From assembly GCA_914767885.1 (NCBI GenBank), contig CAJZBQ010000008.1:62001-126000 (forward strand): DNA of 64,000 nucleotides. The letters run 5' to 3'. How positions within the stretch are numbered: the stretch's first letter is position 1; every line of letters starts with the position of its first letter. The stretch comes from Blepharisma stoltei. Lineage: Eukaryota > Ciliophora > Heterotrichea > Heterotrichida > Blepharismidae. The translations under genes were made by a program, and so were the position numbers. The notes under the pieces were generated by a model. The model was not told the origin of the DNA. It was given only the letters and a program-made list of their open reading frames with translations, and made no database searches. Of the stretch, positions 22,322 to 31,000 are shown one piece after another.

Positions 22322-22658
22322 TCCACCCTCCATGATTGAACAAAAAAGCTTTGCTCACTAACAGAGGGGTTTAATTTTTTTAGAAATTTATATAGTAAAT
22401 TTTTTTTTTAAATTTAAAAAAAATCCATATTCGCATAAATTGGTAAGCAATTATAATTTAATTTGCAAAAATTTATGTTTTAAATGCATCTTGTTTAAAA
22501 TTAAACAGAATTAGCTTGAGATTTCATTGTAATAATTACCACTTATATATAGCCAGATCCTTGCTTTGGATCGGGCTATATCATAATTTTTTTATATTTA
22601 AACGCTCATGAAGGGTGGGCTTTTCCAATATTTTTACGCTTACAGGGGAATTGGAGAG
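22322..22658. mobile_element. MITE family A, copy 6 (heavily decayed)
   Basis: Traces of both ends remain: tccaccctccatgattgaac at left, cgcttacaggggaattggagag at right, flanked by TAA/TTA. The core (ttaaacagaattagct, tttcattgtaataatta) matches the other copies. It lies in the 5' flank of the dikinase gene. Confidence 0.75.
22544..22584. repeat. Tiny hairpin insert in the family A core
   Basis: tatagccagatcc, a 7-bp loop, and ggatcgggctata: a palindrome of about 35 bp with TATA ends, absent from the other family A copies at this point. It looks like a secondary TA insertion. Confidence 0.55.
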
Positions 22659-22710
22659 TTAGTGCATAGCCTTTTTATTTCTCTGCATATTTATCAGTCA
22701 AGATATATAA

Positions 22711-25700
22711 ATGGAATTTCAAAATTTGTTGGAAGGCATTGAACAATTTCCCATCAACAAAACAATCTCTTTAAGCTCTGACAAAAAAGTCCTGGCTTAT
22801 ATAAAGGAATCTGACCAGGTTCTAGAAGCTTGTTTTGCTACAAATCAGGAAGCTCTCATTCTTCACTGGGGAATTGGAATAAAACATCCAACAGAATGAG
22901 TTTGTCCTATTGACATAGAAGGTATCATCCCTCCTGAAAATTCTCTCAAATTCGATACAAAAGCTGCTCAATCCCCCTTCGCTGAAGTTTCTGAGTCTCT
23001 TTATCAATTGAATATTCTCATTGACAAAGCTCATCTCCCTAAAAGGATAAATTATGTATTCAAGACCGAAAACCAATGGTTCAATAACAATGGAAATAAT
23101 TATGAATTATTGCTTTTCAGAGACAAATCATTGCCTGTTGGTGAAGAAGGCGAATTAGTAGAAAATATTATTAAAGTAGAAACAGTGAATAATTCATGAT
23201 GCCTAATGCACAGATTTAACCTCTGCAAAGACTGAATCAGAAGGCTTGGAAATGGCAATGTCCATCACTTAGCCTGGATTTACGTATGGATGAGATACTC
23301 AGAACTGAGAAAATTAGACTGGGCGCGAAATTATGGAACAAGGCCAGCCTTACTAGCTGCAAGCCAAAAAGAACTCACTTTAACAATAACTGAGCAAGCT
23401 TTATCAGCTTCTAAAGAAGGCTTACTTAATCCTTTGATACTTCTAAGGAGCACTTTAAGCACCTTCGGCAAAGGAGGAGACAATGGTCAAAGAATCCGTG
23501 ACCAGATTTTAGAAATTATGCATAGACATAAAATAGGTGAAACCTATGGAACTTATATGGAACAATGGCACCAGAAATTGCACAATAATACCACTCCTGA
23601 TGACATTGGGATTTGTGAAGCCACAATTGCCTTTAATGAGACAAACAATATGGGAAAATTCTGGGAAGTTTTAAACAAGCATGGAATCACCAGGGAAAGA
23701 TTAGCTTCATTTGACAGGCCAATTACAACTCAGCCTTCTTATATGCCGTTTTTGATATAGCGCTTTCCTGAGGATGGCGCGGAATGGCGCCATCCTCGGG
23801 AAAGCCAGGAAGGCATCCACACGGGAACTGGGAGTTCCACGTGTGGATGCCATTTTGACATGTGGAAGTTTGGATCCCACATGTCAAAAATGGCATCCAC
23901 ACGTGGAACTCCCAGTTCCCGTGTGGATGCTTAGTTGACTTTCCCGAGGATGGCGCCATTCCGGTCCATCCTCGGGAAAGCGCTATACCTGATTTGCATA
24001 ATTACTTAGCTTTACTTAAATCTGTCCATTCAGGGACTGATTTAAATACAAGCATTGATGCTGCGAGGCAATTTCTAAATGATGAAATAAACCAAAAATT
24101 AAATGAAATTATGGGAAACTTAAATCACTGGGACAAAATCCCTCAGATTGAAAGAGCTATACAAGCTAGAATTGGTATCAACAGATCTTTTGACAGAAGA
24201 AACCTTTTTACGTGCAGGGAATTATTATATTGTGATATGGCTCTTGAAGCTTATATAAGGCAAATTGTTGAGTCAATTCTTCATTGTAGTATTGGTACAA
24301 AGCACCTGATGAGAGAGCTAAATTTATTATTAGAAAATTCTTTATTAACCTGTGAAAACCAAGAATTTGTTGTGGCTAGTAATGATTGGAAAAGCATAAT
24401 GGGGAGATTTTCAGAATCATTTGAAAATAATGTAGATCAAGTACTTAAACTTAAAGCGGCAGCTGATAGACTGTCAAGAGTTTTAGGGTTATCTGTTGAC
24501 GCTTATAATCAAATTATTGACCCTAAAGCTAAATATTTAGGAAATAATTTTGGGGTTGATGAAGATACTGTAGACATTTTTACTGAAGAAATGATAAGAG
24601 GCTCCAATTTATCACCATTGTCAGTTATCTTGAAAAAAATTGATATACAGTTTAGAGCTTTAGCAAAGCTAAAACCTTGGCAAATTATCAGTCCTGGACA
24701 AAATTCTCAAGGAAGGCTGCTCCAAGTAGAATCCTTGCATGAAGTTTCATATGAAGTATATAAAGAGCCGATAATTTTGCTAGCTCATAAGGTAACGGGA
24801 GAAGAAGAAATTCCTGAAGGAGTAAAAGGGATTATTTCGTGCACTGAATTAGATGGATTAGCCCATGTTTCGGTTCGTGCTAGAAATGTCAAGGTATTGT
24901 TACCCTATTATTTTTATTTTTTTTAAAAATATATACTAATTTATAATTTTGAAAAAAATTGGCTGGAGGATTTAGCCATTTGTTATGATGAAAATGAAAT
25001 CAGAAGAATCCAAGAATTTGCTGGGAATCCTGTAAATGTAGCCTTGACAAGTGGTGGAGTTAATATTACTAGAATTGACCATCTAGTTGTAGAAGAAAAA
25101 GTCAATATAGAAAGACCAGACGTTAAAAAGCCAAACCAGCTTAGAAAAATTGCAATCAGTGCAAATGAATTTGGAGATGGCAAAACAGGAGCAAAGGGCA
25201 ATAACTGTCAATTTTTAAGACAATCTTTGCCAGAAAGAATAGGAGTCCCTCGCCAAGTTGCTCTTCCATTTGGGGTTTGTGAATATGTTTTATCGCTACC
25301 TATAAACTCAGAAAGACTTATCAATCATAATACTTTGAGTGACCAGCTTGACGAAGTCGGTCTTGACAAGTCAGCAGAAGAAATTTTATCAAAATTACGA
25401 GAAATTATTTTAAGTTTAGAAATTGATGAAGAAAATGCAGGAATCATCCAAGAGCAATTAGCATCAATAAACTTGCCAAGAAATCAATGGCAAGATGCAT
25501 TTTCCGCTATAAAAAAGGTATGGGCTAGCAAATATAATGAAAGGGCTTATTTAAGCACCTTGAAGGCAAAAATTTCTTTGAGAGACGTATATATGTCAGT
25601 TTTATGCCAAGAGGTGATAGAAGGCCAATATGCTTATGTTCTCCATACAAAAGACCCGTTTACTAATGATTCAACTCATATTTATGGAGAAATTGTATTA

Positions 25701-26102
25701 GGGCTTGGGGAAACTCTTGTTGGGGCTTATGAAGGCAGAGCATTTTCTTTTAAAGTCAATAAAGCAGCATCAGAATTTACTATTGAAAACTACCCTAATA
25801 AATCTGTAGCTTTATGTGGGGCTGGATTTATATTTAGATCAGATTCTAATAGCGAAGACTTGCCTGGCTTTGCAGGGGCAGGACTTTTTGATAGCCATAT
25901 TATGAATAAGCCAGTGGAAAGAGTCGTTTCATATGGAGAGGAAAAATTATACCATGATGAAGAATTTGTAAGGGAAATTGTTTTTAAGCTGAGGGAGTTA
26001 GGGAATGTAATAGAGACTGCATTTAGTGGGGTTGCACAGGATATAGAAGGTGTAATTTCTGATGGAAGAATTTACGTTGTGCAGTCAAGACCACAAGTTT
26101 AG
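22711..26102 (+). CDS. Alpha-glucan, water dikinase (GWD)-like
   Basis: 1027 residues after removing two inserts (3392 minus 230 minus 78 bp, a multiple of three). GWD phosphorylates glucose units of starch-like glucan using ATP. Seen: W-x-L-M-H-R-F-N, the central Q-R-I-R-D-x-I-L and E-Q-W-H-Q-K-L-H-N-N-T-T-P-D-D, the phosphohistidine segment L-A-H-V-S-V-R-A-R-N, and a C-terminal ATP-grasp-like nucleotide domain (F-R-S-D-S-N-S-E-D-L-P-G) ending V-V-Q-S-R-P-Q-V as in plant enzymes. TGA is Trp at several conserved positions (for example 22897 and 23198). The N-terminal carbohydrate-binding part is short compared with plants (about 1400 residues). Stop TAG. It implies a starch- or amylopectin-like storage glucan. 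Pcc1 follows 83 bp downstream. Confidence 0.92.
23758..23987. mobile_element. Palindromic MITE with hairpins inside hairpins (IES in GWD gene)
   Basis: 230 bp between GATA and CTATA; excision at TA joins P-F-L-I to P-D-L-H-N in frame. The whole element is an inverted repeat (TATAGCGCTTTCC outward). Each half is itself made of two smaller palindromes: gaggatggcgc/gcgccatcctc and gcatccacacg..cgtgtggatgc, so a single strand could fold into four stems. GC content is far above its surroundings. Confidence 0.9.
24897..24974 (+). other. 78-bp TA-bounded IES (GWD gene)
   Basis: Removing it at TA (24895-24896 / 24973-24974) joins A-R-N-V-K-V to A-I-C-Y-D-E-N in frame and drops an in-frame TAA. The family normally reads straight through here. 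Confidence 0.8.
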
Positions 26103-26185
26103 AATAAGTTTAATCTTAGCTATCTGAATATCAGTTTCCAATAATGAAAAAATCAAAAATTATTTAAATAATTTTACATAAAACT

Positions 26186-26461
26186 ATGGAAGATTTACCT
26201 TATCAATAGTAAAGCATAATCAGCAAGTTTTCTTTAGTTTTTAAGACAGAAAGAGAAGCCCAAATTGTCGTAAACACTTTATCTGTAGATGAAGAGCCTT
26301 CAGGAAGAGTAACAAGAAATTTTGCAGTAATTGGCAATAAAATGACTGGAGAATGGACATGTGCCGACGCAAAGCTATTGAGGACTTGCCTTCGGTCATT
26401 TTTCGTAAATCTTTCCCTTGTGGTCGAAACTCTGCAAAAATTCAGCAAGCCTGAACAATAA
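26186..26461 (+). CDS. Pcc1/LAGE3-like subunit of the KEOPS/EKC complex
   Basis: 86 residues once the 15-nt intron is spliced. M-E-D-L-P-Y-Q-Y-K-F precedes the Pcc1 fold: L-S-V-D-E-E-P, V-T-R-N-F-A-V-I-G-N-K-M, D-A-K-L-L-R-T-C-L-R-S-F, and L-V-V-E-T-L-Q-K-F. The family's usual length is 80-140 residues. Pcc1 dimerises and scaffolds KEOPS, which makes the t6A modification of tRNAs. Too short and intron-broken for simple ORF finding. Compactly placed between GWD (83 bp) and the PH-PHR gene (78 bp). Confidence 0.85.
26209..26223 (+). other. 15-nt intron (Pcc1)
   Basis: GTAAAGCATAATCAG; removal joins Q-Y to K-F-S-L and eliminates the in-frame TAG/TAA. Confidence 0.9.
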
Positions 26462-26539
26462 ATTTCACAATTACTTAAATTTAAAAGGTAATTTGATTCT
26501 TTATCAGCTGATCATGGATAATTTATCTCGAAATCATAT

Positions 26540-27916
26540 ATGGAAGGTGCAATAAAAACTGGTTGGATTGAGAAGAAGTCACATTACCTCAAAAAATGAA
26601 GAAAGCGGTGGCTTGTCCTCGACGAAAATTATTTACGAACTTATAAGTTTCCTTACCAATTCGATAAATCAACAGCAACAATTCGAGTTTCTGCAATAAC
26701 TGATGCATCTCCCTACCTGAACGAGACTTCAAAAGATTTTTGCTTCAAAATTTCAACCCCGACACGTCAGTATTTGATTTCTGCGACATCTGACGTTGAT
26801 ATGATAGGCTGGCTTAATTTAATCAACCATGCAAGAAAAAGCCCACAAGTGCCGAACTTTTCGTCTTTTAATTGCTTGTATGAGCGAAAAGCCCTGAGCG
26901 AGGTATCACTAATATAGAAAATTTTGCCTTATTTTGCCTGCTTATTATTTATTATTTAAATCTTATTGAAAATCAAGGAAAAAGGCTATATCATCTTTTT
27001 CAAAATTCAAAGAAATTCTCAATAATCGGGAACAAGAATTGATAGACGTTCTAGATGAAGCTTATCAGTCAACAATTGAAGAAGCGAAAATAGAGAGTTG
27101 CCATTTAGATAAAATTTTGCAAAAAGAAACAGAAAGCTACCAAGCTTTTCAAGGAATTTTGTCTTCAAATGACTCCATTGTAAATAAAATAAGAGCAATT
27201 CAAAAAATTCCTGCTCAGAATTTAAATTTCAAAAAATTCGACTACATCGAAGGGGTGCCTTATTTTTTTAAAAAAATTATTTTAAAAATGCAATAAATAA
27301 TTAAAATAATTTTTATGACCAAGGGGTTGATATCAAAGTATCCGTCCACGAAGAAAACCTAAAAAAAGTGATTTCTAGCAATATCGAAGTCTGTTGAGAA
27401 AACCCACAAGAAGTAAAAGTAAGAAGAACCACCATAACCCGAGCATTAAAATGGAGGTACACTGGAGAAAGAATGGACTCTTTAAGCTTCTCAGTATCAG
27501 AAGACGTCATGCTCACTGGAGTCGGAATTTGTATGCCTTATAAGTTTGGAGGATTAACCCAAGTTAAAGACTTCCAAGTACTAAAAGGGAACTCTTCAGC
27601 TTCTGCTGTTGCTTATAAACACCCTCATAAGTTTTCAATGCAGTTTAGCCCTGATGAGTCTGTGTTTAAAGTTTCTATGGAAAGACCAGTAAATCTTGTG
27701 AAGGGAAATAAATATACCGTCATGTTTTGTATTGAAGGGTCACATACATTTAAATGCGTAGATTGCATGCAAATTGTGGTGGGGCCTGGAAATGTTAATT
27801 GGGAATTCGAAAATACGGTTTTTGCGCAGAATCATCAAAGTAATAGATGTGATACAGTATGTGGGCCAATTGCTGATTTTTATTATGTATCAGCTGGATA
27901 TATGAATAATTATTAA
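26540..27916 (+). CDS. PH domain - coiled coil - PHR domain protein
   Basis: 424 residues after removing one intron and two short IESs. A PH domain comes first (K-T-G-W-I-E-K-K-S, R-W-L-V-L-D, ending with the conserved Trp in I-G-W-L-N-L-I). A helical, charged segment follows (I-L-N-N-R-E-Q-E-L-I-D-V-L-D-E), then a C-terminal PHR-type beta-sandwich (S-F-S-V-S-E-D-V-M-L-T-G-V-G-I, G-N-K-Y-T-V-M-F-C-I-E-G). PHR domains occur in MYCBP2 and BTBD1/2; fusion to a PH domain suggests a membrane-recruited adaptor or ubiquitin-related factor. No RING or BTB domain is seen. Stop TAA. Confidence 0.8.
26903..26917 (+). other. 15-nt intron (PH-PHR gene)
   Basis: GTATCACTAATATAG; joins A-L-S-E to K-I-L-P. 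Confidence 0.85.
26932..26965 (+). other. 34-bp TTA-bounded IES (PH-PHR gene)
   Basis: Removal between ccTTA and tcTTA joins K-I-L-P-Y to W-K-S-R-K-K in frame (TGA as Trp) and drops an in-frame TAA. Confidence 0.6.
27263..27315 (+). other. 53-bp TA-bounded IES (PH-PHR gene)
   Basis: Removal joins G-V-P-Y to D-Q-G-V-D-I in frame and drops an in-frame TAA. Confidence 0.7.
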
Positions 27917-28058
27917 AATAAATAGCATAAAGATTTATTTTACAGAAAATTGTGCATTTGCCAAAAAATATGAGAAATATTAAAAATAAACAGAATAGCT
28001 GGAAATAGAAGAAATAGCTAAAAATTAACAATTTTTTTGAATTATAAAGAAATTATTT

Positions 28059-31000
28059 TTATTTATCTTGATAAAGAATTGGATACAAAAATTCAGTGCA
28101 CACAATCCATGGAAATGCTCTCAATGGAGGATCTGAAGTATGAGACACATGATAGCATGCGACTGCCAACTGGAAGCTAGCTTTTTCGTTGAATTTCTCC
28201 CTATATTTCTCTATCAGTTCGTTTGCTATCTGTGTGACTGATTCCCTCATGTCTTCAGCTTTAATACCAGTTTTTTGGTATATAGAAATATTCACTGGCT
28301 GGCCTATTAATAGCTCAATTTCTCGTTCAAGCCCAAATTGGTTAAGCAAAAGATTCAGCTCAACTCTGTAGCCATTAAAAAGCTCTGCAGCTTGTGGCAT
28401 ATATGCTTCATATCTGTCATAGCTGTATTTAATATTAAACTGTGGGATATCTTCGTCTACAATTTCAGTGATTCTTTCATATAAACAAATTGCCTTAAAT
28501 TTCCTATAAAAATTTAGAATCAATCTATATTCCTGACCAATTAAAACTAAAAGCCATACAATTTTCCAATTATTTTTTCTGATTTATAACTTCTCCCTTT
28601 TCTTTCCATAAATGTCGGATATTCTTTTGGTATTAAATCCTTATCGATCTCCACCTTTATCCCATTTTTCGAAAAATCTACAGCAATTGCATGCAATTTG
28701 CATAATTCAAGACATTTATCATCATTTGCATTTAATGGGCTTTGGTCTGCAATAGCAACGTGAGCGTTATCAATAAGCCCGAGTTTTTCGTTTTTTGCGT
28801 ATTTTAAGAAAAATTTAATAAGGGTATTTTGCCCAAAAATTTCTTCTTTTGTTTTTGGCTTTACAGTGTCATACTCCATTGGTGCAACAGGCTCAGGAAT
28901 TAAGCGATTATCCCAAGAAACAAAATATAAGTCTCCATCTAGGTCAGAACCGCTGCATTCATTAGTGTGAGGACGAGGACCTTTTTGTGGGAAAACTAAG
29001 ACATCGAATAAATGCATTAATTCAGGAGCTTCAACTGCATATAACACTCGGATATCGCCTGGGTGTAAGCAAGGGTTTTTACCCACTATGACTGGCCCTG
29101 TAATTACTCCGAGACCTTGAATTTGTACAAAAACTTGGCCATATTCAAGGACTTTTTTTTCATCTAAAACTCCCATAAGTAGTCCTGAGTTTTCAACCCA
29201 AATTCTTTGCTTTAATTTAAGTTCTTGAAGGACACTAGATTTTAATAAATTTCTCATCTCAACCACAATTGGTTCATAAGGGTGATCTAAAACTTGTTGC
29301 AGCCTTTGTATAGCAATGCTTTTATAATTAAGTTTCCTTACATATTCTTTGCAGTTTTTATCAAGATGAATTAGTGCTTCATCCAAAAGATCATTAAAAA
29401 TATCATCCTGAATCCCAAGCGTGTTTAATAACAATATAAGCTGCCTATTTAAATGTCCATAACGAAATTCAGACTGGTCTAATAAATCAAAACCAGTTTT
29501 ATCTGATTTAAATTTCTTTTGACTTTTCCTTAAAGCCAGCTGTCTTCCAGGCAACCTATCGTCGACCGCTACAACACCTTTATAGCCACCAAGCCTAAAT
29601 TGAAAAGCTGAAGAGAATTGGCCTGTTTTTTTATTAATTTCGTTAGCGAGATCTTTTGAAATCATCCCTATGCCGTCACTAAAATTGTATTTTCCGACCT
29701 CAATGTCAGGGATACGCTTAATTTGGGAATTGTCGAGGTTAAACATATGCCGAGATGTGGCTAAGCTTTGTCCGACTCTTGCGGAGTATTTTCCTGGAAT
29801 TTTGATTTTTGAGAAATCGCCTAGTCAGTCTCTTATATATTCTGGGGTGATTTGGCCTTGTGGGGATAAAAGCCAGGCTGAGGTTTCTTTTAACTGTGAG
29901 TTGCTATAACCAAGTAAGTAAAAAGTTTTCCCAGCCAAATGAAATTGTGATAAATTATCCCTAATAATATTTACCAAAGCTTCTGACTTATTTATATAAA
30001 GTTTGTCTAGATCTTCGTCTGCAAAAGAAATCCTTAATAGATTTTCTTTGTTTATTTCTGGATTTCGAGTGACGCGATTTGAGTTTCCAGGCTCACCTAT
30101 AAGGACATAAAAAGTAGCAGGAGTTACTATGACTCTGTTTATTCTTAAATAATTGTCTTTTGGAAAATCATACCCACTATGTACCAAATTTCAAAATTCC
30201 GTTATAAAATCAGGAATTGTTTCGAATGGAAAATCTCGGTTATTGCTGATAACCCATTGTAAGCCAGAACAAATTTGTTCTTGATTTTGTCCTATTAGTT
30301 CTTTAAGAAAATCTTTATTCAAGTCAAATACTGATATGTAGCCTAAACTTATGATTGAATAAAGCATGAACTTAGTTTGATAACAAATTTCTAGCTTGTC
30401 TAAGTCTTTAAAGGTAACAAGATCTTCTGGAAGGTCTATGCTTTTCGGGACATTTTCTTTAAATTTTACCTTTTCTCTTAAAAATTTCAAAAAATCATAA
30501 CTTCCACTTTTCAGCACTTTTAGTTTTATTCCTATTTTTTTGGGTGAGGTTAATTAAAGTACACTGTACTTTTTTAAACCCCCTCCGAAAACCTACAAAA
30601 ATGACTATGTACTTTAAAAATGGTCGTTTAGTGTGAAAAAAGTACAAACGGTACTTTTCGATTTTTTAAAAACAGGGGGGTGAAAAAAGTAAACGGTGAA
30701 AAAAACCAGCCAAAAACAGAGGAAAAAAGTACATATAAAAATCAATATTCTATCAAGACTAAGTAAATTTAAGCAAAGAAAGGCCAAGGTTAAATTGCAT
30801 AATAAGCAGCTTGTATTGCATTATAATAAATACTAAACAATATTGCTGGAAAGAATGCAAGAGCTGCATGATAAACAATAAAAAAATATTTGGCTCTCAA
30901 AATAAGAGAAAAAAAAGTACGCTGCAAAATATAAAATGATTAAAGTGACGTAGAATAATCTAATATAAAAGACTAATAATAAGCACAGGAAATTCCCTTA

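Noticed and set aside
28524-28546. A 15-nt intron GTTTTAATTGGTCAG at the RdRP C-terminal break
   Set aside because: It has the right length and ends, but joining gives a TAG and the wrong frame; left unresolved.
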